38,005 nt of DNA from the NCBI RefSeq assembly GCF_000349205.1, contig NZ_APHR01000059.1, positions 9-38,013 of the forward strand. Reading direction: 5' to 3'. Below, piece by piece: positions 1 to 10,993 of the stretch (its first letter is position 1; every line of letters starts with the position of its first letter). The DNA comes from Methylophaga lonarensis MPL (GTDB lineage Bacteria; Pseudomonadota; Gammaproteobacteria; Nitrosococcales; Methylophagaceae). The translations under genes were made by a program, and so were the position numbers. The notes beneath the pieces were generated by a model. It had not been told where the DNA came from and searched no databases. It worked only from the letters and a program-made list of their open reading frames with translations.

Positions 1-1
1 A

Positions 2-373
2 CTTGCTCAATACGCGGCCCTGGCTGCATTTGAGCCGGAAACACAGCAGATCCTGGAGCAACGGCGACAAGCGTTTGAACAGCGCCGAGATCGTTTGATG
101 CTGGGCCTTAAAAAATTGGGCTTCAAAATTGACAGCACACCACGCGGTGCTTTTTATATCTACGCCGATTGCAGTGCTTTACTGGACAAGGAAACACCCG
201 ACAGCATGCGCCTGTGTCAGCGTTTATTACACGAAGCGGGCGTGGCGATCACCCCAGGACTTGATTTTGGTCAACATCGTGCAGCGCACTATTGCCGCTT
301 TGCCTATACCAATGAGCTGAACCGGTTGGATGAAGCAGTGAAACGCATTGCCGACTGGTTACAACGAAGATGA
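2..373 (+). CDS. Class I/II PLP-dependent aminotransferase, C-terminal part (5' end outside window)
   Basis: The reading frame is open from base 2 and stops with TGA at 371-373, so only the last ~123 codons are present. The visible part is the small C-terminal domain of a fold-type I aminotransferase of the aspartate-aminotransferase family. It has an R-rich helix (QRRDRL), the strand GFKIDSTPRGAFYIYAD, then AGVAITPGLDFG and YCRFAYTNELNRLDEAVKRI, in which the Arg of CRFAY is the usual carboxylate-binding arginine. The PLP lysine lies upstream, outside the window, so substrate specificity cannot be judged. An internal ATG at base 95 is not the start, because the family homology continues upstream of it. 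The next gene starts 95 bases downstream. Confidence 0.85.
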   Translation, partial: LAQYAALAAFEPETQQILEQRRQAFEQRRDRLMLGLKKLGFKIDSTPRGAFYIYADCSALLDKETPDSMRLCQRLLHEAGVAITPGLDFGQHRAAHYCRFAYTNELNRLDEAVKRIADWLQRR

Positions 374-468
374 TGGAATGTTCTGAGGCAAAGCTGGTCG
401 AATGCCAAAGATTATGAGCTTTTACAGTCTGAGTTAACGTTGAACTGTGCCTTATTTGAGAGAAACAG

Positions 469-663
469 ATGGTTGAATTTGATGATGATCCTGAGGAAAT
501 TCTTTGTCATTGCAGTGGTACCACGCGGGGAAAAATCAAAAGCCTGGTAGACAAAGGTGCAGACAGCATTGATAAGGTCGGCAAAGCCACGGGTGCCAGT
601 TTCGGTTGCGGCGCCTGTGATTATGATGTCGAGCAGTACATAGCCGAGTTAACTGCCCAGTAA
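469..663 (+). CDS. BFD-like [2Fe-2S]-binding small protein
   Basis: This 64-residue protein has the cysteine spacing of the bacterioferritin-associated ferredoxin (BFD) domain: C13-x-C15 followed by C47-x-x-C50, with the typical G-A-x-S-F-G-C-G-A-C segment. In the family these four cysteines bind a [2Fe-2S] cluster. Stand-alone members can donate electrons to bacterioferritin for iron release; others act as small redox modules. No bacterioferritin gene lies in the window, so I do not name it bfd. It begins ATGGTTGAA with GAGAG upstream as a plausible ribosome site. Its stop is one base from the stop of the convergent sugar kinase gene, leaving no room for a terminator. Confidence 0.85.
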   Translation: MVEFDDDPEEILCHCSGTTRGKIKSLVDKGADSIDKVGKATGASFGCGACDYDVEQYIAELTAQ

Positions 664-664
664 A

Positions 665-1942
665 TCAGTCATTTTCCTGTGTGGCCTTGCGGGCAAGCTG
701 AGCGCTGCCATAGGCTGGTTCAGTCTGTTCAACGGGCAGGAATGGACAATGAAGATACTGCTGACGCAATGCCTGCCAAACAGGGTTGCCAGCACCACCG
801 CCAATCGTGCGCATATTACTGATGGCGGGGGCTCCTTGTTTTTGTATGCACTGATAACCCTCAGCTTCAACTCGGGCCAGCGATTTCAGCAAACCGTGCA
901 AGAAAAGCGCATCACTGTCAGGGCGAGGTGAGAAGCATGGTTGTTTGTTCGGATCATTGACAGGAAAGCGCTCGCCTTTAGCTGGCAGTGGATAATACGC
1001 TGCTGGCTGGTCGGCCAGATTAATTTGCTCCGACAAGCTTTTAAGCGTCTCGTCATCAAAAAATTGCCTGAGCACAGCAGCACCGCAATTGGAAGCGCCG
1101 CCGACCAGCCAGTGCTTATCAAAGCGATGACTGTAAACCCCCAATGCTGGGACAAAAATTGGTCGCTCGCTGATGATCTTTAACACCAGTGTTGACCCCA
1201 GCACCGTCACTGCATCTCCCGGTTGATAAGCACCAGTAGCGATAACGCCGGCAATACTGTCTGTGGTGCCTGCAACAATCATTGGGCTTTCGCTCAGATT
1301 AAACTCATCACACAGCATATTATCCAGGCGGCCAATCACCGTGCCGGGGGCAACGACCTCGGGCAACATGCTTGAGGGTATCAGCGCATTGATCCAATCA
1401 GGCCAGCACATTAACTGCGCATCAAAACCGGTTTTAAGCGCGGTGTTGTAGTCCGTGATATGACGGCTAACGCCGAGTTTGAGATTAATCCAGTCTGCCT
1501 GATGCAATAAACGAAGCGGTTTGTCTTGCTGTGTGTGATGCCGAAGATAAAGTGCTTTTGCCAACCCACTGCCAAGGCCATGCGCAGCAGAATCTGTTGG
1601 AGCAACCGATTTGATCAGGCTGGCTTCAACGCTGGCTGAAGTGTCGTGATACATCAATAACGCGCTTGCAGCTTCACCGGCGCTATCTGCCAGCATTACC
1701 GAACCAGAAGTGGCATCAACGGCGATTGCGATGATCTTGAATGCGTCGAGACGAGACAGCAGCAAGCCTAGACAGTCTTTGACTAATTGCCAGTGTTGTT
1801 GGGGAGATTGTTGAGTTTGAACTTGTTGTGAGTGAGCAAAGTCACTGCGTTGTTGGGCAATCACCAGACCTTGATCGTCTATGGCAATTGCCCGGCACCC
1901 GGAGGTGCCGAGGTCAATTCCAATCCATGCGTTATCAGACAT
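665..1942 (-). CDS. FGGY-family carbohydrate kinase, D-ribulokinase-like
   Basis: The 425-residue protein opens with the FGGY phosphate-binding motif GIDLGTSGCRAI (residues 8-19). It carries DATSGSVMLAD in the N-terminal lobe, then the AGTTDSIAGVIATG segment with the likely catalytic aspartate, LGSTLVLK, and near the C-terminus the adenosine-binding IGGGAGNPVWQ. Family members phosphorylate pentoses or other polyols with ATP. It is shorter than E. coli xylulokinase (about 484 residues), and its sequence style resembles the cyanobacterial/plant D-ribulose kinase subgroup, but the substrate is inferred. It starts 14 bases after the queF stop, so the two are probably co-transcribed. No strong Shine-Dalgarno is visible, and the ATG sits inside a small hairpin (1929-1947). 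Confidence 0.85.
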   Translation of the reverse strand: MSDNAWIGIDLGTSGCRAIAIDDQGLVIAQQRSDFAHSQQVQTQQSPQQHWQLVKDCLGLLLSRLDAFKIIAIAVDATSGSVMLADSAGEAASALLMYHDTSASVEASLIKSVAPTDSAAHGLGSGLAKALYLRHHTQQDKPLRLLHQADWINLKLGVSRHITDYNTALKTGFDAQLMCWPDWINALIPSSMLPEVVAPGTVIGRLDNMLCDEFNLSESPMIVAGTTDSIAGVIATGAYQPGDAVTVLGSTLVLKIISERPIFVPALGVYSHRFDKHWLVGGASNCGAAVLRQFFDDETLKSLSEQINLADQPAAYYPLPAKGERFPVNDPNKQPCFSPRPDSDALFLHGLLKSLARVEAEGYQCIQKQGAPAISNMRTIGGGAGNPVWQALRQQYLHCPFLPVEQTEPAYGSAQLARKATQEND

Positions 1943-1947
1943 AACGC
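1929..1947 (-). promoter_or_regulatory. 7-bp perfect hairpin enclosing the FGGY kinase start codon
   Basis: GCGTTAT and ATAACGC form a perfect 7-bp inverted repeat around a 5-base loop. The kinase ATG (1942-1940 on the minus strand) lies across the stem/loop border. Such a hairpin could lower translation initiation or couple it to queF translation, but this is inference from sequence only. Confidence 0.4.
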
Positions 1948-1956
1948 ATCAGAGAG

Positions 1957-2346
1957 TTAAGGAAGATGGACGGCTTCTGGAGCAACCCAGCCAGCTTGAC
2001 GGTGCTCGGCAACCACTGTGGTGTAAACACCGCCGCGGACATTAAAGACACCGGTGACGCGCATGAAACGAGGATCGATGGCTGTCACCAGATCAGTCAA
2101 AATCTGGTTGGTCAATTTTTCATGGAAGCCACCTTCTTCTCTGAACGACCAGAAATACAGTTTCAGGGACTTCAGCTCGACACATTTTAAATCAGGTACA
2201 TAGTCGATTTTGATCGTGGCGAAATCAGGTTGCCCCGTTTTTGGACACAAACAGGTAAACTCTGGTGTCTCGATGTGAATGGTATAATCTCGCTCGGGTG
2301 CGGCGTTATCAAAAGTTTCCAATTGTTTGCTTGGTTGAGTGGACAT
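1957..2346 (-). CDS. queF: NADPH-dependent 7-cyano-7-deazaguanine reductase (preQ0 reductase)
   Basis: QueF reduces the nitrile of preQ0 to the amine of preQ1 in queuosine tRNA modification. This is the short, unimodular form (129 residues). It shows the QueF family motif ELKSLKLY, the catalytic cysteine in [12 protein letters not shown] with the conserved aspartate seven residues later, and the substrate glutamate region [19 protein letters not shown] seven codons further upstream (2367) is also open. I chose the ATG at 2346 because AGAGAG stands 5-6 bases before it. The gene diverges from zipA across about 60 bases and is followed closely by the FGGY kinase. No other queuosine gene is in the window. 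Confidence 0.95.
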   Translation of the reverse strand: MSTQPSKQLETFDNAAPERDYTIHIETPEFTCLCPKTGQPDFATIKIDYVPDLKCVELKSLKLYFWSFREEGGFHEKLTNQILTDLVTAIDPRFMRVTGVFNVRGGVYTTVVAEHRQAGWVAPEAVHLP

Positions 2347-2408
2347 CAAAACTCTCTGAAATGACAAGTAAAAAGCAACATTATCCCTTAGTTGGCAGAT
2401 TAAATTAA

Positions 2409-6245
<3,837 letters not shown>

Positions 6246-6665
6246 GTGATTTATCAGCAGACACTCAGTATTCAGACTGCGGCACGGACCACGCATAATC
6301 TGACGCGTGAGGTTCAGTCGATTGTCGCTGAATCAGGCATTCAAACCGGAACTTGCCACATATTTGTCCAGCACACCAGTGCTTCATTGATGTTGTGTGA
6401 AAATGCCGATCCGGATGTGCGTCTCGATTTGGAAACCTTTATGCAGCATATCGTGCCTGATGGCGATCCAATGTTTCGCCATCAGGATGAAGGGCCCGAT
6501 GACATGAGTGCTCATATCAGAACGGTCCTGACCAATCCGGACCTGACGGTGCCAGTCACTGCGGGACAATGTGCGCTGGGCATCTGGCAGGGAATTTATC
6601 TTTGGGAACATCGTACCCAACGACATCAACGACGCATTATTGTGACAGTACAGGGCGAATCATGA
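6246..6665 (+). CDS. YjbQ-family protein (secondary thiamine-phosphate synthase-like)
   Basis: The 139-residue protein is full length for the YjbQ/UPF0047 family. Conserved segments are HTSASLMLCENADPDVR (43-59), DEGPDDMSAHI with its conserved histidine (81-91), and GIWQGIYLWEHR (112-123). E. coli YjbQ has weak thiamine phosphate synthase activity, and the physiological reaction is not settled. The start is GTG at 6246, directly after the TAA of the TrpD2-like gene. The next gene begins in the ATGA overlap at 6662-6665. Its position suggests translation coupled to both neighbours. Confidence 0.9.
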   Translation: MIYQQTLSIQTAARTTHNLTREVQSIVAESGIQTGTCHIFVQHTSASLMLCENADPDVRLDLETFMQHIVPDGDPMFRHQDEGPDDMSAHIRTVLTNPDLTVPVTAGQCALGIWQGIYLWEHRTQRHQRRIIVTVQGES

Positions 6666-7174
6666 GCGAATATGAAGACTTTGATGATGATTTGCCCATC
6701 GGCAAAAGCAAGTCACAAATCAAGCGTGAACTGGATCAATTGAAAGATTTGGGCCGAAAACTCATGTCTCTTGGTCCGAATGATCTGGAAAAACTGGATT
6801 TGCCAGAGAATATTTACGAAGCTGTGTTGAAGTCACATGCCATGCAAAAAGGCGCCTTGAAACGACAAACCAGCTATTTGGGCGGCCTGATTGCAAAATC
6901 AGACTGGCAGGCTATTCAAAAAAACCTGCAGCAACTTCGCCAGCCGGAGCGACAAAAGGTTGAGCAGTTCCATCAGCTTGAGCAGTGGCGAGATCAACTT
7001 CTGGCAGGAGATGATTCGGTGTTTGCTCTGCTAAAAGCAAAGTTTCCGGAATTTGATATTCAGCACGTTAGACAACTGCAAAGAAATGCCAGTCGAGAAT
7101 CCGCTCAAAACAAGCCGCCAAAATCGGCTCGACAATTATTTCGTTATTTGCAGCAGATGCAGGAAGCAGAGTAG
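6662..7174 (+). CDS. darP: Ribosome-associated protein DarP (YjgA)
   Basis: DarP binds pre-50S particles and helps late assembly of the peptidyl transferase centre. The 170-residue protein is nearly all helical and charged, with the family hallmarks KSKSQIKRELDQLKDLGRKL at the N-terminus, RQTSYLGGLIAK in the middle and SARQLFRYLQQM at the C-terminus. An upstream extension of the frame into the yjbQ gene lacks family similarity, so the ATG at 6662 is used. It is the last gene of the plus-strand run from zipA, followed by about 80 bases before the convergent sensor kinase gene ends. I see no convincing hairpin terminator in that gap. Confidence 0.92.
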   Translation: MSEYEDFDDDLPIGKSKSQIKRELDQLKDLGRKLMSLGPNDLEKLDLPENIYEAVLKSHAMQKGALKRQTSYLGGLIAKSDWQAIQKNLQQLRQPERQKVEQFHQLEQWRDQLLAGDDSVFALLKAKFPEFDIQHVRQLQRNASRESAQNKPPKSARQLFRYLQQMQEAE

Positions 7175-7252
7175 AGAGCGTCGGCTACCGGACATTCTGA
7201 AAACCGCTTTTCCTGATCGGCTATCCGGCGTCGACTCGGGGGCGATAAACCA

Positions 7253-8608
7253 CTAGTTGTCAGGCAGGCTGACAATAAAACGAGCACCGCCCAGATGGCT
7301 GCGTTCAACACGAATATCGCCTTCGTAAGCCTCAATGATATCTTTGACGATTGCCAGACCTAGCCCTTGGCCTTCGACCTGGGTGTCAATGCGTGTACCA
7401 CGTTTGATAATGTCCTCTACCGCAGCAGCCGGGACGCCGTTGCCATCATCTTCAACAATGACAAATACCCGTTGATAGGCAGGTTGAACTACGATATTGA
7501 TATGTTGCTGGCAGTATTTGAAGGCATTTTCCAGCAGGTTGCCAAGCAATTCATACAAGTCGCCTTCATCGGCATGAATATAGCAATCACGAGCAATTTC
7601 CGATTGTAAATGCACGTGTTTGTCCTGATAGACCTTGGCCAATGAGTTTGTGATTTTGTGTATCACCTCACCTAATGACACCGGAGCAAGCAGATTGCTT
7701 TTGCCTTCAGTCGCCGCTCGTTGCAACTGATAATCGACCAGTGCACTGATACGATCCAGTTGCTCTTGTCCGGTATCACGAATTTCCTGCAGGTTCAGAT
7801 TACCTTCAAGTGCACCGCGAAACACCGCCAGGGGTGTTTTCAGGCTGTGAGCCAGGTCGGCCAGTGAGTTTTTATAACGCTGTCTTCGAGAAGCTTCGTG
7901 ATCCAGCAGATTATTGATATTGAGTGTCAGCTGTTTAAGTTCAGGGGGATAGTCGTCAGAAAGCCGGCTGTGTTCGCCGGTTTCAATAGCGTGTAAATCA
8001 ACAGCAACTTTTTGTAATGGACGCATACCCCAACGCAAAATCAACCACTGGATGATCAGCAACATGACGCCGGTGCCACCCAGCCAGTACCAGAGACTGC
8101 GCTGGAAGCCAGCCGTTTGCTCCTCGATCATCGACAGATCTTCGGCCACATTGATGGTGTAATCAAACTCCTGACCAGATTCGTTTTCCCAGACGGTTCC
8201 GAAAGCCAGATTCAACAGTCGACTGCCGCCTGAGGATTCAATCAAGGAATAAATTTCTTCAGAAGGGCCGGGATGATCAGGCAAAGAGAGATTTCGGCCA
8301 ATCGCTGAGGGTGACTGCCAGATAATCAAATCGCCACTGGTGATTTGAGCATATAAGCCTGAATTGGGAATAGTGAATTTCTTTTCTGCCAGTCGTTCGC
8401 CATGCACGAGTAGCTCACCGTGATCATCAAGGTCAGCGGCGGTCAGCAACATATAAACGTAGTTTAGTAAACGAACTTTTTGAGCAGATTCAGCACTGGC
8501 TTCAAAGGCATTGTTGAGACTGAAAGCAGACAATCCCAGAAAGGCCGTCAGTACCAGACTGACCGCGATAAGTAGCCGTTGAGAGAGAGAAAGTTTATTG
8601 ATGAACAC
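7253..8608 (-). CDS. Sensor histidine kinase (PhoQ/QseC-type)
   Basis: This is an inner-membrane two-component sensor of about 451 residues. It has one transmembrane segment near residues 12-31 and a periplasmic sensor region of about 140 residues. A second membrane segment lies near 172-192, then a HAMP-like linker (RPLQKVAVDLHAIETGEHSRL). The H-box is DLAHSLKTPLAV, with the phosphorylated histidine near residue 254. The N-box is NLLENAFKYC, and ATP-lid motifs are VEDDGNGVP and GQGLGLAIVKDI. I placed the start at GTG 8608, which overlaps the response regulator stop by 14 bases and gives a short tail before the first membrane segment. The frame is open further upstream and no clear ribosome site settles the start. 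The signal is unknown. Confidence 0.92.
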   Translation of the reverse strand: MFINKLSLSQRLLIAVSLVLTAFLGLSAFSLNNAFEASAESAQKVRLLNYVYMLLTAADLDDHGELLVHGERLAEKKFTIPNSGLYAQITSGDLIIWQSPSAIGRNLSLPDHPGPSEEIYSLIESSGGSRLLNLAFGTVWENESGQEFDYTINVAEDLSMIEEQTAGFQRSLWYWLGGTGVMLLIIQWLILRWGMRPLQKVAVDLHAIETGEHSRLSDDYPPELKQLTLNINNLLDHEASRRQRYKNSLADLAHSLKTPLAVFRGALEGNLNLQEIRDTGQEQLDRISALVDYQLQRAATEGKSNLLAPVSLGEVIHKITNSLAKVYQDKHVHLQSEIARDCYIHADEGDLYELLGNLLENAFKYCQQHINIVVQPAYQRVFVIVEDDGNGVPAAAVEDIIKRGTRIDTQVEGQGLGLAIVKDIIEAYEGDIRVERSHLGGARFIVSLPDN

Positions 8609-9278
8609 GCGGAAGATTGAGTCGGTAACCACGTCCACGCAGGGTTTCAATCGGGTTGAGTGTTTTGTCCGGATCCAGCTTGCTGCGTAGTCGTTTGACA
8701 AACACTTCAATGACATTGCTGTCACGGTCCTGATCCATCTCGTAGATATGATCAGTCAGTACCGTTTTTGAAATAACTTCACCGGCGTGCAGCATCAGGT
8801 AGTGAAGCATGCGGTATTCGTAGGCGGTGAGATCCACCTCCTGAGCATGGCATTTAACCTGTTGTGTGGCAGGGTTCAGCTCAACCGGGCCGCATTTCAG
8901 CACCGGATTAGCCCAGCCTGAGGCACGGCGAGAAAGGGCGTTGATTCTGGCGATGAGTTCTTCAAAGTGAAAGGGTTTGACCAGATAATCGTCGGCACCG
9001 GCTTCCAGTCCTTCGACTTTATCCTGCCATCTGCCACGGGCTGTCAGGATCAGGATTGGGAAGTCCTTGCCCAGTTCACGCAGTTGTTTGATAACGTCAA
9101 TACCTGAGAGTTTCGGCAAGCCAAGATCGATAATGGCGACATCATAGGCATATTCACTGCCCATGAAGAGACCTTCTTCACCATCAGCGACCGCGTCTAC
9201 GGTGAGTTTGTGTTTTTGGAGTTGCTTTGTGATTTGTTCCAGGAGATGCAACTCGTCTTCAATTAGCAAGACGCGCAT
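8595..9278 (-). CDS. OmpR/PhoP-family response regulator
   Basis: This 227-residue regulator has an N-terminal receiver domain with acidic residues E7/D8, the phosphorylated aspartate D51 (AIIDLGLPKLSG), T79 and K101 (LVKPFHFEEL). A C-terminal winged-helix DNA-binding domain follows (about 125-222, with DLTAYEYRMLHYLMLHAGEVISK, DSNVIEVFVKRLRSKL and IETLRGRGYRL). Its sequence style is that of the PhoP/QseB group. It lies between the PepSY gene, whose end it touches at 9278, and the sensor kinase, which starts inside its 3' end. The order PepSY-regulator-kinase argues for one operon and one pathway. I cannot name its targets. Confidence 0.95.
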   Translation of the reverse strand: MRVLLIEDELHLLEQITKQLQKHKLTVDAVADGEEGLFMGSEYAYDVAIIDLGLPKLSGIDVIKQLRELGKDFPILILTARGRWQDKVEGLEAGADDYLVKPFHFEELIARINALSRRASGWANPVLKCGPVELNPATQQVKCHAQEVDLTAYEYRMLHYLMLHAGEVISKTVLTDHIYEMDQDRDSNVIEVFVKRLRSKLDPDKTLNPIETLRGRGYRLNLPRVHQ

Positions 9279-9577
9279 TAGCGATTTCGCATTGTTTGAC
9301 CAGTGTCACGATCAAATCGATAGGTACGCACACGGCCGTTATCATGCAGTACCTTAACCAGATACAGTGTGTAGCTGTTGCGTTGTTCCTCTTCGACCGA
9401 TAGCACTTTGCCTCCGGTGCGTAATTGTGCAAGCTCTGCAGCAGAATCCGTGGTCAGTGGCAGCATGATATGAAAGGTTTCGGTGTCATTTTCTTCAGCA
9501 TACACCGGCGCGTAGCCCGCCCACGCCAGCGGCGTTGCCAGCACAGAAAACATAACAAGTAGACGAAGTAAACGCAT
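9278..9577 (-). CDS. Exported PepSY-domain protein
   Basis: The 99-residue protein starts with a signal peptide (MRLLRLLVMFSVLATPLAWA, cleavage near residue 20). A short PepSY-like domain follows, with the segments GGKVLSVEEEQRNSYTLYLVKVL and GRVRTYRFDRDTGQ. PepSY proteins are periplasmic or membrane modules thought to bind ligands or modulate proteases and sensor kinases. It is the first gene of the PepSY/response regulator/kinase operon, and its stop shares a base with the regulator's start codon. AGGG precedes the ATG at a normal distance. A likely role is periplasmic input to the kinase, inferred from context only. Confidence 0.85.
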   Translation of the reverse strand: MRLLRLLVMFSVLATPLAWAGYAPVYAEENDTETFHIMLPLTTDSAAELAQLRTGGKVLSVEEEQRNSYTLYLVKVLHDNGRVRTYRFDRDTGQTMRNR

Positions 9578-9879
9578 GTAATAACCCTAGTTCTGTTTAT
9601 CTTTCATCGCTGCTTAGTGATGACCTGAACCGGCTCTCACACACTGCAATAAGTATTGGTTTAGCCATACAATTCAATGACTGTTTTGAGTGTAATGTGT
9701 TCTCACTCACAACTGAACCACCGAGGCGCTGATATTTATGTATGCATTTTTGCTCATAAAAGTGCCGTCAGTGGTGGTTCATAAATCAAAAAAAGCCCCT
9801 AATAAAATGTATCCTTTATGGTAACGCTATTGGATCAAAGTGCAAGTATCGTGCGGCAACATATTGACGAATGTGAAAC
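9578..9879. other. 302-base intergenic region upstream of the PepSY/two-component operon
   Basis: No credible coding sequence is visible. It should hold the promoter of the PepSY operon (minus strand) and the end of the cytochrome c transcript, which is read in the same direction. The part near 9714-9781 is bounded by a 9-bp inverted repeat. The stretch 9780-9830 is A/T-rich, with a run of seven A on the plus strand. I could not identify a confident -35/-10 pair. Confidence 0.6.
9714..9781. repeat. Inverted repeat with 9-bp perfect arms (68 bp in all)
   Basis: TGAACCACC (9714-9722) is matched by GGTGGTTCA (9773-9781). The 50-base centre is A/T-rich. It could be a large hairpin acting as terminator for the cytochrome c gene, a remnant of a small repeat element, or a paired operator site for a regulator. 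No flanking duplication was obvious to me. Confidence 0.5.
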
Positions 9880-10263
9880 TCATTGTGCCAATTCCGGGCG
9901 AACTTCCCCAAGCACACCATCCGCCCGAGCTTTCAGATAACGGTAGATGTCTTCACGACCCGCCATCACCTGCGTATTGCTGCTCCACGCAGGCATGACT
10001 CCGTACTGTCCCGTTTTTCCGTTTTCGACAATTTCCATAAATTGCATTTTGCCAATGCGGTTAAGATTTTCTGCCAGACTCGGGCCGGCAAGTCCTTGAG
10101 CAAAGGTTCCGTGACATCGTGCACACCAGTTGCGAAACAGGCGAAACCCGTTATATGTCTGGCTATCGACTCGATAACCGTCCATGACGATGTACGGTTG
10201 ATTGGCATGTACAGGTGGCGCTGCCAATAGGCCAAGGGCGATGATCAGACTTGTCAGTTTCAT
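9880..10263 (-). CDS. Periplasmic class I cytochrome c, c-550/PedF-like
   Basis: The 127-residue protein has a signal peptide (cleavage near A20, PPVHA), a single heme-binding motif C47-A-R-C50-H51, and a probable axial methionine at M90 in GVMPAW. The C-terminal YLKARADGVLGEVRPE resembles the tail of the cytochrome c-550 (PedF) type found with PQQ-dependent alcohol oxidation. That would suit a methylotroph or alcohol oxidiser, but no dehydrogenase gene is in the window, so the partner is unknown. AGGA stands upstream of the ATG. It follows the glycine-zipper gene in the same direction, after a strong hairpin at 10289-10321, so it may have its own promoter in the short gap or depend on read-through. 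Confidence 0.88.
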   Translation of the reverse strand: MKLTSLIIALGLLAAPPVHANQPYIVMDGYRVDSQTYNGFRLFRNWCARCHGTFAQGLAGPSLAENLNRIGKMQFMEIVENGKTGQYGVMPAWSSNTQVMAGREDIYRYLKARADGVLGEVRPELAQ

Positions 10264-10288
10264 ACGCTGTTCCTGTCAAAACACGGAT

Positions 10289-10321
10289 GCACCAGGGTCA
10301 GCGATCGTCTGACCCTGGTGC
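10289..10321. terminator. 13-bp perfect stem-loop between glycine-zipper and cytochrome c genes
   Basis: GCACCAGGGTCAG (10289-10301) pairs perfectly with CTGACCCTGGTGC (10309-10321) around a 7-base loop. It begins six bases beyond the stop codon of the glycine-zipper gene on the minus strand. There is no uninterrupted T-run directly after it in the minus direction; TTTT comes about ten bases later. It may act as an imperfect terminator or as an mRNA 3'-end stabiliser. Confidence 0.6.
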
Positions 10322-10326
10322 CTTAA

Positions 10327-10875
10327 TTAGTAATAATAGCGCCGTTGTTGTGATGGAGTCACATGTACGTCAACCGGAATGTGTTTTCCTGGGTGATGGT
10401 CCATATGCGTCGAGTAAAGCTGCCCTTTGTAACGGTAGCTGACGCGATAATAATCAAGCTCTCGTTGCTCATGATAACTTTCCGTGACACGACAGGTTTC
10501 GCGTGATTGTTGCGGTCTGTGCGAATTTCGATGTGTCATGTCCCGACCAACAGAGCCGCCAAGCAGAGTGCCTGCGACGGTCATGGCAGTTTTGCCGCTG
10601 CCACCGCCAAACTGGTTACCGATGACGCCGCCGACAATGCCACCGGCAATGGTGCCGGTATAAGATTGATAGCCGCCTTGATAGCTATGTACCGGCTCAC
10701 GCCAGCATTCACGATGAGGGGTTGCAACACGCACATAGCGATAAACCGGTTCGACATGGGTGACTTTTGCCATTTCAGTGCGTGGCGCGTGGTGATGGTG
10801 GGGTGGTCCTGCGATAGCCGCAGAAGATACCGATAGCAAGGTGGCCAGACTCATTAAGGTAATTGCTTGTTTCAT
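10327..10875 (-). CDS. Exported glycine-zipper 2TM-type envelope protein
   Basis: The 182-residue protein has a signal peptide ending near AIAG (residue 23). A histidine-rich stretch follows (PPHHHHAPR), then a glycine-zipper segment at about 73-111 (TGTIAGGIVGGVIGNQFGGG ... AGTLLGGSVGRD). The C-terminal half is rich in Tyr, Arg and His. This matches the 17-kDa surface antigen / YcfJ-like family of cell-envelope proteins of unclear function. Two cysteines (C58 and C128) could form a disulphide. AAGGAG lies seven bases before the ATG. The upstream 118 bases contain a symmetric TTAA-rich sequence (10912-10943) that may be an operator. Confidence 0.82.
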   Translation of the reverse strand: MKQAITLMSLATLLSVSSAAIAGPPHHHHAPRTEMAKVTHVEPVYRYVRVATPHRECWREPVHSYQGGYQSYTGTIAGGIVGGVIGNQFGGGSGKTAMTVAGTLLGGSVGRDMTHRNSHRPQQSRETCRVTESYHEQRELDYYRVSYRYKGQLYSTHMDHHPGKHIPVDVHVTPSQQRRYYY

Positions 10876-10911
10876 GTCATCACTCCTTCAGCAGGGATGA
10901 CTGCACAATAG

Positions 10912-10943
10912 CAAGCGTTAAATGAACCTTAACTGAATGCTTG
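10912..10943. promoter_or_regulatory. Nested inverted repeat upstream of the glycine-zipper gene (possible operator)
   Basis: CAAGC-GTTAA at 10912-10921 is mirrored by TTAAC at 10929-10933 and GCTTG at 10939-10943. Read on the minus strand it contains GTTAAGGTTCATTTAAC, an arrangement of TTAA half-sites like those used by OmpR-family regulators. It lies about 40-70 bases upstream of the glycine-zipper ATG. The binding protein is unknown; the nearby response regulator is one candidate. Confidence 0.35.
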
Positions 10944-10993
10944 ATTGAGGAAATTTAACCTCGGCAGAAGTAGCGGTAAAAAATCAACAGGGC

